DNA of 64,000 nt from assembly GCA_028278545.1 (NCBI GenBank), contig JANQED010000128.1, positions 62,001-126,000 on the forward strand, written 5' to 3'. The notes under the pieces are model-generated. The model had not been told where the DNA came from and did not search any database. It was given only the letters and a program-made list of their open reading frames with translations. A program made the position numbers and the translations under genes. The stretch comes from Anaerolineales bacterium (lineage in GTDB: Bacteria; Chloroflexota; Anaerolineae; Anaerolineales; UBA11858). Below are positions 24,728 to 33,354 of this stretch, one piece after another (the first letter of the stretch is position 1; every line of letters begins with the position of its first letter).

Positions 24728-26209
24728 CTAAAAATATAAGTTTGCCAGTGTTTCCAGGGGGATTTCGTTCTCTGGGGTGGGATTCGTGAACCAGGATGGA
24801 ATTTTAGACTCCCCCATGCGTGGCGCGGCCTCCCGGAGATCTTCTAGCACCCTCAGGTATCCCTCGGCAGTGCGCTCCCAGGTATATTTCGAGGTCACCC
24901 GTTCGATACCGACGTCCTGTAGCGTTTTCCACTGTTCAGGGGAACCAACGGTTCGCAGTAAGCCGCGGGCAATGTCATCCGGGTCTGCGGGATCAACCAA
25001 GATACCAAATTCGCGGTCGCCCTCGACCATGCTCTCGGATGGGCCGCCGTTTTTCGTCACCACTGCCGGCAGCCCACAACTCATGGCCTCTAGCGGGGCC
25101 AATCCAAAAGGCTCGTAGAGGGCGGTGAGAGCAAATACAGACCTTTGCCTGGCAAGCTGGCGGTAAGCTGCTGCTAACTCAGCCTGGTTATTCAGTGAGA
25201 ATGCCAGAGTCTTTCCCCACAAGGCGTGAGCGTCTATCAGGGCGACGATCTGGTCCATGATGGCCTTTTCTTCTGATGAAAGCTCATCATATTGACGCAG
25301 TGGGTCTTTTAGCCCACGTATCGTAATCGCCAGATTCGCCGCTTTCTGAAGTTCTGAGCTCTCAGCAAAAGCCCTGACCAATCCCAGGTGGTTTTTCTTG
25401 GCGTCCAGGCGGCTGGAGGCTATTACGATGGGGAAATTCCGCCGTTCGGGATCGATGTCACGCTTTAGCGCTGCGGTGATCCGCTCAGCGATATCCTTAT
25501 CGACTTCCGTAAGATCGGGGTTGAAGATCCGCCGATTGACCCCAGGTGGGATCACCGCGAAGCGCGTATCATCTTGGGGATCGATAGCCCCGCGATAGGC
25601 CCTGTGCCCATATTGTTCTAATCGTTCCTGGTAGGTAGAGGTAATGATTCGTCCGGCCCATTCCATGCTGACTCGCTCGGCCAAAATACGACGGCTGAAG
25701 TGAAATCTCTCTTCGAGTTCGGCGAGGTTCTCCCGGCTGGCGTTGAGCTTGTCCATCTTTTGGGCACCCAGGGAGTGCCCGGTGAAGACGAATGGACGAT
25801 CTAAGGCACTGGCGATCAGCGCGCCCGATAAACCGCCATCAGCATAGTGTGCTGTAAACACATCAGGTATCTGCCCCTCGGTTTCATAGAACTTAATCAT
25901 CGCGGGAACCCATTCCGTCCCCAGGTGCGGCCAAAGCTGCTCTTTGGGTAAGAACCCCTTGGGCCCACAGGGAATGCGAAGGATGCGTACTCCTTCAACC
26001 CCGGGATAGGCATCTACCTGATCGGCAAATTCCGGCCACTCGGGGTCGATGATTTGACGGGTGACGATATCCACCTGATGGCCTCGCGCGGCCATGGCAA
26101 TGGCGACTTCTTTTACATAAACCAACTGCCCGCCGAAGTCAGGATGCTCTGTCCAGTAACTGTCCTTGGGGTCGAAGTTCCCCTGAGGGTTGAGAAAAGC
26201 GATGTGCAT
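24728..26209 (-). CDS. Sucrose-phosphate synthase
   Basis: The 493-residue GT4 enzyme transfers glucose from UDP- or ADP-glucose to fructose 6-phosphate. The N-terminal block AFLNPQGNFDPKDSYWTEH, then FGGQLVYVKEVA, FTGHSLGAQKMDKL and VIPPGVNRRIF, closely resemble Halothermothrix orenii SPS. The C-terminal donor site has ASSRLDAKKN and LTALYEPFGLAPLEAM. It has the same length as that enzyme and no phosphatase domain. The ATG at 26209 lies two bases after the upstream stop; TTG 26215 overlaps it. It ends the carbohydrate operon. Mannosylfructose-phosphate synthase is the main alternative. A 7-bp inverted repeat at 24689-24718 follows, without a T tract. Confidence 0.85.
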   Translation of the reverse strand: MHIAFLNPQGNFDPKDSYWTEHPDFGGQLVYVKEVAIAMAARGHQVDIVTRQIIDPEWPEFADQVDAYPGVEGVRILRIPCGPKGFLPKEQLWPHLGTEWVPAMIKFYETEGQIPDVFTAHYADGGLSGALIASALDRPFVFTGHSLGAQKMDKLNASRENLAELEERFHFSRRILAERVSMEWAGRIITSTYQERLEQYGHRAYRGAIDPQDDTRFAVIPPGVNRRIFNPDLTEVDKDIAERITAALKRDIDPERRNFPIVIASSRLDAKKNHLGLVRAFAESSELQKAANLAITIRGLKDPLRQYDELSSEEKAIMDQIVALIDAHALWGKTLAFSLNNQAELAAAYRQLARQRSVFALTALYEPFGLAPLEAMSCGLPAVVTKNGGPSESMVEGDREFGILVDPADPDDIARGLLRTVGSPEQWKTLQDVGIERVTSKYTWERTAEGYLRVLEDLREAAPRMGESKIPSWFTNPTPENEIPLETLANLYF

Positions 26210-26211
26210 TG

Positions 26212-26844
26212 TCAAGGCTTGATCACTCGATAATCTACATCCACGATCAAATGTGCCAATGGGCGCAGGGAGCGCACGACCTGATGCTCACGTTCTAAGA
26301 CCTGGGAACGCCACTCGTCCATTTTCTCCTTGCCGCGTACCAGTTGGGCTTTCTTGGTCTCATGATACGTCAGATCGATGAAGGCTCGCAGGTCCGCCTC
26401 GGCTTTGACGGCATAAAGCCCCTCGATGACCATATAGCGCAGTCCTTTGAAGCTGGTCTTTAGGAGGTCTTCTTGATCGGTAAGCAGGTCGATGCAGGGC
26501 ATGGTCACATCATCCTGGTCTGCTCTGAATTCGGCCAGGGTGCGGTTGATGGCATCCCAATCATATTCGGTGTAGCCGATGCTCTCGACGCCGTGCTGCT
26601 GGCGCCAGGGATTGCGTTCCCTGGGGGAGGTTTTGTAATAATTGTCGATGTGCATTACCTTTGCAGGAGTTCCCTGGCTTTTGAGCAGGTGGGCGATCTC
26701 GTGGCCCAATTCTGATTTCCCTGAGCCTGATTCCCCCCCCACGGCGATGACGATTTTATCGCCTTCGATGGCATTTACGTGCTCGACAACCGCCTGCGCC
26801 GCTTTTTTGTGCTTTTCCTCGATAAGTAGAACATCTCCTAACAT
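26212..26844 (-). CDS. Uridine-kinase-like P-loop kinase
   Basis: The 210-residue protein has a Walker A loop (GGESGSGKSELGHEIA), the HIDNYYKTSPRERN segment that resembles the substrate-binding region of uridine kinase and phosphoribulokinase, and a VIEGLYAV strand. The family phosphorylates nucleosides, pantothenate or sugars. Here it lies directly between a glycoside phosphorylase and sucrose-phosphate synthase, so a sugar substrate is more likely than a nucleoside; that is inference. The Walker A codons contain a run of eight G residues. It starts 82 bp after the GH65 gene. Confidence 0.7.
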   Translation of the reverse strand: MLGDVLLIEEKHKKAAQAVVEHVNAIEGDKIVIAVGGESGSGKSELGHEIAHLLKSQGTPAKVMHIDNYYKTSPRERNPWRQQHGVESIGYTEYDWDAINRTLAEFRADQDDVTMPCIDLLTDQEDLLKTSFKGLRYMVIEGLYAVKAEADLRAFIDLTYHETKKAQLVRGKEKMDEWRSQVLEREHQVVRSLRPLAHLIVDVDYRVIKP

Positions 26845-26926
26845 ATAAGGCTCGTCCTTTCCAGTGTTGTCACCAGGACATCAAGGTCACAGAGTGAAGC
26901 TTAGATAATCTTTCGGGTCCTCGTGG

Positions 26927-29900
26927 TTAATGTCTGGCTGTTTCAGTCCATTGACCAGGGATTAAGACGATTTCATCCCCAACGATATCGACAATCCCCT
27001 CTCCTTCGCCCTCCAACTTGACTTTCACGTGCTCTGGGGTGATCTCGAAAGCGTATCGATCCCCCTTGAAGTTCAGGCTGAACTGCAAGTTGCGCCAGGA
27101 AGTGGGCAGATTGGGGTTTATCTTCAGGTGACCACCATGCCAGTCAACACCGGCATAGGACCTCAAGACGAAGAGCACCGTGCCGGCCATTACCCCAGCA
27201 TGGATGCCTTCTTTGGTGGTGCCGCCCTGGATATCGATGAAGTCGCTTTTCAAGGCTTCGAGGTAGAGTCCCCAGCTTAAGCTCTTGTCGCCGATGATAT
27301 TGGCTAAATAGGCATGAACCAGCCGACTCAGCGTCGAGCCGTGAGAAGTTCGCTTCAGGTAATAGTAGAAGTTAGTCCTTAACAGGTCGTCAGGAGGCTG
27401 AAATCCCAGGCCTTCCAGCAGCCTTTTGATCTCCTCAGTGTTGAGGACATAGAATGTCATCAGGGCATCGGCCTGTTTGGAGACTTTGTAATCATCGGGG
27501 GATTCCCCTTGGGCCTTGAGGATGCGGTCCATACGATGGATATTCTCGTACTTCTCTTGATAGTATTCCCAATCTAATTCCTCTAGATCGAAGTACCCGG
27601 CAAATTGTTCAAGGATGCCTTCCTCTGAAAGCGAGATATTGAGTCTTCGAACAATGTCTTTCCAGCGCGCCAACTCTTCCTCGGTCAGGCGAATTTTCGC
27701 AAACAAAGTCTCTCGCGCCGATTCACGCATCCGTTCGAGCAAGTCGAAGGCGCGTTGGAACGCCCAGGCAACCAGGATATTGGTATAACTGTTGTCCTTC
27801 AATCCCCCTTGGCTGGCCCCAGGGTATTTCTCATGATATTCATCGGGCCCCATGACCCGGTCTATGTGGTAGCGCCCTATCTCTTGATCGAAACTGGCTT
27901 TGCTGGCCCAAAAGTGGCAAATCTCGCAGAACAACTCAGCGGCATAGCGCTCCAGGAATTCCTGATCCTCGGTGATCCAGAGGTACTCCCATACGTTGAA
28001 GGCGACTGCCAGCCCCACGTGGCGCTGCAGTGAACTGTAGTCCGGCCCCCATTCCCCAGACATAGGGTTGAGGTGCAGGGTTTGGGTTTCCTCAGCACCA
28101 TCGCTGCCGCTCTGCCAGGGGAACATCGCGCCCTGGTAACCGTGATCGCGGGCGTATTGCTGCGCCTTGCCGAGACGATTGTAGCGGTACATCAACGCCG
28201 CGCGAGATGACCCAGGGTAGTGCAAGTTAATCAACGGCAAGATATATAGATCATCCCAGAAGATATGTCCGCGGTAGGCCTCCCCGTGCAGGCCTCGCGC
28301 CGGGATGCCTGTGTCTAAGTCCTTATTGTGTGGAGAACAGGTGGCGAATGTATGGAACAAATGCAGGCGGATTAACTTTTGGGCGGTGCGGTCCCCCTGG
28401 ATTTGGATATCGACTTTTTTCCAAATCTCGGCCCAGGCTGCGGTGCTATTCCTTTGAAGCATGTCATAGCTGTGCAGACCTTGGATGGCGTCTTGAGCCG
28501 CCTGTAAAGGGTCGGCGACATTATGCTGGTGAGAGGTGTATATGGTGACGAGTTTGTCGATGGTGATGGCAACTCCCTGTTGAGCGGGGGCCTCAAAGGT
28601 CGTTGTCACCTTTCCGGGCTGGGTGCCCGCTTCAAAGTGGGGGTTGATTTCGTCCCCATTGGTGGATACCAGCAAGCGCGCCGCTTCGGCGATCAGAATA
28701 TCCGACTGGTTGGTTTTCACCAACAAATAACTGAGGTCGCCGTTGGCATCTTCTTTAACCGGCTCCAGGTGCTTTGAGTTTAGTTCGCGGTAGCGGGCCA
28801 CACCCCAATTGATGATATCGCCGTCTAAAGCTGATTGGATTGTGATGGTCTCATCGTAGTTTAGCGGGGTGATGCAATAGCGCAGGGCTGCAAGATGGGG
28901 GTCGTCCATGCTGGCAAAGCGCTGAGTTTCGATGCGGCTTTGATTGCCCGCCTCATCCATGACCACCATGCTGCGATGCAGAACGCCGCTGCGCAGGTCC
29001 AAACGCCGGGTGATGTGCGAGATTTCGGCTTTGTTCGGGTCGAACCATTCACCCTCGCCAATTTTGAAGGTGATCGGCAGCCAATTTGGGCAGTTGACGA
29101 AATCCTCGTTTGTGACCGTTCGCCCGGCCACCTCCGAATCCAGGCGGTTGTACAGGCCAGCGATATAAATGCCGGGGTAGTTGATCTCGTTGGCGCTGCT
29201 TTCCTCCATGGCGCCGCGCATGCCAAAATACCCATTGCCGATGGTTAGAAGGGCCTCGCGGGTGCCTTCTTTTCTTTGATCGTAATCGTAGTAGCTGATG
29301 GCCCATTGCTCTTCGGCCAGTCCCCTGGTCATCCATTCTTCGATTACCTGGATGTTGATCTCGGCCAGGTCTTCTACGACGATATCGGCCCCATTGAGTT
29401 TTAGGTCCAGCATATTGTCTTCGCGGGCGACGCCAATCACCAGGCCGAAGTTCCCATTGCTGCCTGCCTGCACGCCGGAGATAGCATCTTCGACGACGAC
29501 GGCACGGTCGTAATACGCGCCCAAATTGTCGCAGGCGGTGGTGAAAATATCCGGCTCTGGTTTCCCTTTTAGCCCAAGTTCTGCTGAGACGACACCATCG
29601 ACGCGTGTCTCGATCAAATCCAACAACCCTACGGCTTCCAAAACCGTCTTGGCGTTCTTGCTGGACGAAGCCACACCCACCCGAACCCCTTGAGCGGACA
29701 GCTCATGGATGAAATTGACAGTGCTTGGATAAACTTTTACATTCCCTTGCTGGATAGTTCTGTTGAAGAGTTCATTTTTTCGGTTGCCCAGGCCGCACAC
29801 TGTCTCCAGCGTGGGAGCGTCGTTGGGATTGCCGTAGGGGAGGTCGATGCCGCGAGATTCCAAAAACGAGGCCACCCCTTTGTATCTCGGCTTGCCGTCC

Positions 29901-30079
29901 ACATAGGGCAGGTAGTCGTTTTCGTGGGTGAACTCCTGGAAAGGGGTGCTGGTTTTTTCTGCATGGCCGCGCAGGTATTCGTCGAACATCTGCTTCCAGG
30001 CTGCGCTGTGGACGGAGGCTGTGTCGGTGATGACACCATCCAGGTCGAAGATGACTGCATCAAAATGGAGGTCGTTCAT
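26927..30079 (-). CDS. Fusion of beta-phosphoglucomutase (HAD) and GH65 glycoside phosphorylase
   Basis: The 1050-residue protein joins two enzymes. Residues ~1-240 are a HAD beta-phosphoglucomutase with motif 1 FDAVIFDLDGVITDTASVH and motif 4 VVVEDAISGVQAG. Residues ~255-1040 are a GH65 protein with LTIGNGYFGMRG, the barrel block GHIFWDDLYILPL and the general-acid Glu region VMGPDEYHEKYPG. GH65 phosphorylases split alpha-glucosides with phosphate to beta-glucose 1-phosphate, which the HAD domain turns into glucose 6-phosphate. The ATG at 30079 overlaps the GH13 stop as ATGA; the frame is open 78 codons further upstream, but that part lies inside the GH13 gene. Kojibiose, maltose or trehalose are possible substrates. 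Confidence 0.88.
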   Translation of the reverse strand: MNDLHFDAVIFDLDGVITDTASVHSAAWKQMFDEYLRGHAEKTSTPFQEFTHENDYLPYVDGKPRYKGVASFLESRGIDLPYGNPNDAPTLETVCGLGNRKNELFNRTIQQGNVKVYPSTVNFIHELSAQGVRVGVASSSKNAKTVLEAVGLLDLIETRVDGVVSAELGLKGKPEPDIFTTACDNLGAYYDRAVVVEDAISGVQAGSNGNFGLVIGVAREDNMLDLKLNGADIVVEDLAEINIQVIEEWMTRGLAEEQWAISYYDYDQRKEGTREALLTIGNGYFGMRGAMEESSANEINYPGIYIAGLYNRLDSEVAGRTVTNEDFVNCPNWLPITFKIGEGEWFDPNKAEISHITRRLDLRSGVLHRSMVVMDEAGNQSRIETQRFASMDDPHLAALRYCITPLNYDETITIQSALDGDIINWGVARYRELNSKHLEPVKEDANGDLSYLLVKTNQSDILIAEAARLLVSTNGDEINPHFEAGTQPGKVTTTFEAPAQQGVAITIDKLVTIYTSHQHNVADPLQAAQDAIQGLHSYDMLQRNSTAAWAEIWKKVDIQIQGDRTAQKLIRLHLFHTFATCSPHNKDLDTGIPARGLHGEAYRGHIFWDDLYILPLINLHYPGSSRAALMYRYNRLGKAQQYARDHGYQGAMFPWQSGSDGAEETQTLHLNPMSGEWGPDYSSLQRHVGLAVAFNVWEYLWITEDQEFLERYAAELFCEICHFWASKASFDQEIGRYHIDRVMGPDEYHEKYPGASQGGLKDNSYTNILVAWAFQRAFDLLERMRESARETLFAKIRLTEEELARWKDIVRRLNISLSEEGILEQFAGYFDLEELDWEYYQEKYENIHRMDRILKAQGESPDDYKVSKQADALMTFYVLNTEEIKRLLEGLGFQPPDDLLRTNFYYYLKRTSHGSTLSRLVHAYLANIIGDKSLSWGLYLEALKSDFIDIQGGTTKEGIHAGVMAGTVLFVLRSYAGVDWHGGHLKINPNLPTSWRNLQFSLNFKGDRYAFEITPEHVKVKLEGEGEGIVDIVGDEIVLIPGQWTETARH

Positions 30080-31731
30080 GATCCTGGCTGAATGATTACT
30101 CCTTCGTTTGCTCTGAGATCGAGTGCCCTCAGGTTTTCTGGACCTGTGCGATCCAGGTGGGTGGAGAGCAGGATAAGACCATCCCCTTGAAGGGACAGGC
30201 GCTGCGGGCCTCCTGTGAAGTTGAGTACCACAAAGAGGGTCTGACCTGCTCCCTGGCGTTGATACACGTAACATCCCTCCGGCACTCCATCGACCGCGGT
30301 ATAGCTCCCCCATTGCAGGGCTGGATGTGCCTTTCGTATTGCCAGTAATTGTCGATATAAAGACAGCATCGAAGTTAAGTCGTCAAGCTGGTTTTGAACG
30401 TTGGTCTGACCCCAGTCATCGGCCAGGGGCAGCCATAACTGGCTCACCTCTTTGGGAGCGAATCCCGCGTTTGGCTCCTGCGACCACTGCATCGGTGTAC
30501 GGCAGCCGTCCCTCCCCAAACCGGGGACATTCAACCCGAAAGGGTCAAGCTGCTGATCTGGCGGGACATCCACATCCGTCATGCCGATCTCATCTCCGTA
30601 ATAGATCGTGGGAGTGCCGCGCAGGGTCAGCAACAGCATAGCGGCCACCCGGGCCTGCTCTACGCCGTAGCGGGTGGCAATACGTTCCTCGTCATGATTG
30701 CCCAGCACGTAGTTCGGCCAGGCCCAGGATGGCAAAGCCCCCTCGTGGTCCTCCACAGCCTGGCGGATGGCCTGTGCTTCCCAAGGGGCTTTTAGCAATG
30801 AAAAGTTGAAAGGCAGGTGAAATTCCAACCCCTCTGCGGGGTTTCCATAGTAGTTCACCCACTCACCCCAGTCGAAGATGTGAATTTCGCCGACAGACAT
30901 GCGCGCTGAGCTTGTGCTGTATTCATCAAGCAGGGCCCGGAAATCTCGATAGACCCCATGCGCATCAGGATGACCTTTGTCGTGGAGATGCTCAAGGGAA
31001 TCGTATTCACCGTGAGGTCGGTGGAAGGAAAGTTGCTCCCGAGATGCGGGGGGGTTGTCACGCATCTCGGGGTCTTTCATAATGAAGTGGGCCACATCGA
31101 CGCGGAAACCGTCCACGCCGCGCTCAAGCCAGAAGCGCAGCACATCGAACATGGCTGCTTTGACTTCAGGATTGCGCCAATTGAGGTCGGGCTGCTCTTT
31201 GAGAAAGGAGTGCAGGTAATATTGCCTGGTAGTCGGGTCCCATTCCCAGGCAGAACCGCCGAAAACAGAGAGCCAGTTGTTGGGGTAGCCCCCGCCCTCA
31301 CTCAATCCGACATTGGGCGAGAGATGGTTTGGATCAGCCCAGACGTACCAGTCCCGCTTGGGGTTCTCTCGTGAGGAACGTGATTCTTGGAACCAGGGAT
31401 GCTGATCTGATGAGTGGTTCGGGACAAAGTCGATAATGATCTTGATGCCGCGCTGGTGGGCCTTCTCCAGGAGCTCGTCGAAGTCGTCCAGCGTGCCAAA
31501 GAGGGGGTGTATATCGACATAATTGGCTACATCATAGCCAAAATCCTTCATTGGGGAGGGATAAAAGGGGGAAAGCCAGACAGCATCGATCCCCAGCGTA
31601 TCAGCGAGATAATCTATCTTTTCTATGATCCCACGAAGGTCACCAACGCCGTTACCGGTGGTGTCTTTATAGCTGCGAGGGTAGATTTGATAGATGACAC
31701 CAGTTTGCCACCAAAATAATTCGTTGTTCAT
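30076..31731 (-). CDS. GH13 alpha-glucosidase
   Basis: The 551-residue retaining glycosidase has family signature regions: DFVPNHSSDQHPWF (region I), GFRVDVAHFIMKD with the nucleophile Asp (region II), SVGEIHIFDWGE with the acid/base Glu (region III), and VLGNHDEERIATRYG with the stabilising Asp (region IV). The opening WWQTGVIYQIYPRSYKDT is typical of oligo-1,6- and alpha-glucosidases. No signal peptide is seen, so it acts in the cytoplasm on imported oligosaccharides. It overlaps the aldo/keto reductase and the GH65 fusion by ATGA on both sides. Sucrose or trehalose hydrolysis is also possible. Confidence 0.88.
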   Translation of the reverse strand: MNNELFWWQTGVIYQIYPRSYKDTTGNGVGDLRGIIEKIDYLADTLGIDAVWLSPFYPSPMKDFGYDVANYVDIHPLFGTLDDFDELLEKAHQRGIKIIIDFVPNHSSDQHPWFQESRSSRENPKRDWYVWADPNHLSPNVGLSEGGGYPNNWLSVFGGSAWEWDPTTRQYYLHSFLKEQPDLNWRNPEVKAAMFDVLRFWLERGVDGFRVDVAHFIMKDPEMRDNPPASREQLSFHRPHGEYDSLEHLHDKGHPDAHGVYRDFRALLDEYSTSSARMSVGEIHIFDWGEWVNYYGNPAEGLEFHLPFNFSLLKAPWEAQAIRQAVEDHEGALPSWAWPNYVLGNHDEERIATRYGVEQARVAAMLLLTLRGTPTIYYGDEIGMTDVDVPPDQQLDPFGLNVPGLGRDGCRTPMQWSQEPNAGFAPKEVSQLWLPLADDWGQTNVQNQLDDLTSMLSLYRQLLAIRKAHPALQWGSYTAVDGVPEGCYVYQRQGAGQTLFVVLNFTGGPQRLSLQGDGLILLSTHLDRTGPENLRALDLRANEGVIIQPGS

Positions 31732-32738
31732 CGGTTGCCGTAGACCTTTATGAAGCGGTAGGGGTATCCCAACGGGGGTGCGCTGACATCATTCAAGCGC
31801 TCGATCTCTTCAGCCGGTAGTTGTGCTTGCGCATCCGTCGCCTTGAGATTGTCCTCAAGCTGTTCTGGAGTTCGTACTCCGATGATGACCGAGGCGACAG
31901 CCGGCTGGGCCAGAACCCACGCCAGAGCGATCTGGCTATGGGTAAGATTGTAGTTCGCTGCGATGTCGTCCATCACATCCAGGATGGCCCAGTTGCGCTC
32001 AGTGGCGCGGCGATCCCAGGCCTCTTCGGTATCATCGGGCATCACCGCCAGGCGGCCATGTTGCGGGCGTTCGCCGCGGCGATATTTCCCGCTCAGAAAA
32101 CTGCCTCCCAGCGGCCCCCATGGGGTCAGGCCAACGCCCTCGCTCAGGCAAAGGTCTTTGAACTCCGCCTCGATATCGCGCATCACCAGGGAGTATTGGT
32201 ATTGCGCGGCGACGGCACGCGCCCAGCCGTTAGCCTCGCTCAAGGCTAGCGTTTTCATCAACTGCCAGGCCTTGAAGTTGGAGATGCCGACGTAGCGCAC
32301 TTTGCCCGCGCTGACCAGATCATCCAGTGCGTGCAGAGATTCTTCGATGGGTGTGATGGGGTCCCAGCAGTGCATGTAGAGCAGGTCGATGGCTTCAGTG
32401 CCCAGGCGGCGCAGACTGTCTTCGACGCTGTTGAGGATGTGGTGACGCGAGAGGCCGCTATCGTTAGGGCCTTCGCCCATCGGGAAGCGCACTTTTGTAG
32501 CCAAAACAACCTGATCCCGGCGATCTTTGACCGCCTCTCCAACGATTTCTTCCGAGCGCCCCCCGGCGTAGACGTTGGCGGTGTCGATATGATTGCCACC
32601 TTTTTCCAGGTAGCGGTGGATCATGCGGATTGCGGTGGCTTTGTCGGTGCCGCGGGGGCCTTCTTCGCCGAAAACCATCGTGCCCAGGCAAAGTTCTGAT
32701 ACCAGCAAGCCGCTTTTCCCAAGTGATCTGAATTTCAT
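31728..32738 (-). CDS. Aldo/keto reductase
   Basis: The 336-residue NAD(P)H-dependent barrel oxidoreductase shows the catalytic tetrad regions: IDTANVYAGGRSEEIVG (Asp and Tyr), VVLATKVRF (Lys) and DLLYMHCWDP (His). The C-terminal cofactor block reads IGVRTPEQLEDN. It may reduce a sugar aldehyde or a keto-sugar. AGGAA lies 7 nt before the ATG. It is coupled to the GH13 gene by ATGA, so a sugar substrate is likely, but the family is broad and the exact one cannot be named. Confidence 0.82.
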   Translation of the reverse strand: MKFRSLGKSGLLVSELCLGTMVFGEEGPRGTDKATAIRMIHRYLEKGGNHIDTANVYAGGRSEEIVGEAVKDRRDQVVLATKVRFPMGEGPNDSGLSRHHILNSVEDSLRRLGTEAIDLLYMHCWDPITPIEESLHALDDLVSAGKVRYVGISNFKAWQLMKTLALSEANGWARAVAAQYQYSLVMRDIEAEFKDLCLSEGVGLTPWGPLGGSFLSGKYRRGERPQHGRLAVMPDDTEEAWDRRATERNWAILDVMDDIAANYNLTHSQIALAWVLAQPAVASVIIGVRTPEQLEDNLKATDAQAQLPAEEIERLNDVSAPPLGYPYRFIKVYGNR

Positions 32739-32748
32739 AAGGGTATTC

Positions 32749-33210
32749 CTATCGTTTTTTGTAACGTGTCAGCAGTTCGAAGACGATTCCGGTTACGACG
32801 CCAACCACCAAGCCCGCCAAACGGGGTTCGGCAAATCCGCTGAGGCCAATTATCCAGGCGAGAACGCTGACCACTATCCACCAGCCGGCCAGGGGAACCC
32901 ACTGGCGCAGGATAAACCATTGGAAACTCCCGGTGCTGAGGCCAACCAAACCTGCGATGAGAAAATCAGCACCTGGAACGGCTATGACCATACTGATGCC
33001 CCAGCCCAGTATCCAGCCCCCGGCACTGAGTGGGATCCACCAACCGGTTTGCGGAAAAAGTGGGCGTAAAATCAACCATTGGGCCACGCCTATGCTCAAC
33101 CCGGCAACCAGTTCCAGGGGTAGAAATGAACTTCCCACCAACCATCCCAGGGTGGTCGCTAGAATCCATTGCAGCCATAAATTCCAGTTGAAGGTCGCGC
33201 TTCTTCTCAT
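32749..33210 (-). CDS. Small polytopic membrane protein of unknown function
   Basis: The 153-residue protein has four to five hydrophobic helices and many Trp residues. The segment LSIGVAQWLILRPLFPQTGWWIPL near residue 40 is echoed by the later segment that reads STGSFQWFILRQWVPLAGWW, so the protein looks like an internal duplication of a two-helix unit. It lies 10 bp before the aldo/keto reductase. I recognise no family. A role in the carbohydrate operon is only suggested by position. Confidence 0.6.
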   Translation of the reverse strand: MRRSATFNWNLWLQWILATTLGWLVGSSFLPLELVAGLSIGVAQWLILRPLFPQTGWWIPLSAGGWILGWGISMVIAVPGADFLIAGLVGLSTGSFQWFILRQWVPLAGWWIVVSVLAWIIGLSGFAEPRLAGLVVGVVTGIVFELLTRYKKR

Positions 33211-33232
33211 TGTTGATGGAAATGTTTCATGT

Positions 33233-33261
33233 GACTGCCAGTCCTATCAGGACTGGCAGTC
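33233..33261. repeat. Perfect 13-bp hairpin
   Basis: GACTGCCAGTCCT (33233-33245) and its exact complement (33249-33261) flank the loop ATC. No T tract follows on either strand. It is 22 bp upstream of the small membrane protein gene and may be a processing site or a rho-independent-like pause. Confidence 0.6.
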
Positions 33262-33311
33262 GGATATCTCATAAGTGCTAAGGAGGCAAGGAATAGTATC
33301 TCTTTGCCCTT

Positions 33312-33349
33312 AGCCTGATTAAGCAGGCTCTGCTCAGAGCAATATTGCT
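33312..33349. repeat. Three consecutive overlapping inverted repeats
   Basis: AGCCTG/CAGGCT (33312-33329), GCTCTG/CAGAGC (33327-33340) and AGCAATATTGCT (33338-33349) overlap each other just downstream of the permease stop. They can form alternative hairpins after the permease message. Confidence 0.5.
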
Positions 33350-33354
33350 GTATC

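Noticed and set aside
26733..26740. A run of eight G residues on the coding strand of the P-loop kinase, as a possible phase-variable tract
   Set aside because: It encodes the two conserved Gly residues of the Walker A loop, and eight bases is short for contingency slippage. Read-level data would be needed.
30080..30313. N-terminal extension of the HAD-GH65 protein
   Set aside because: This part lies inside the GH13 gene in another frame and has no protein features. The ATGA overlap at 30076-30079 gives a better start.
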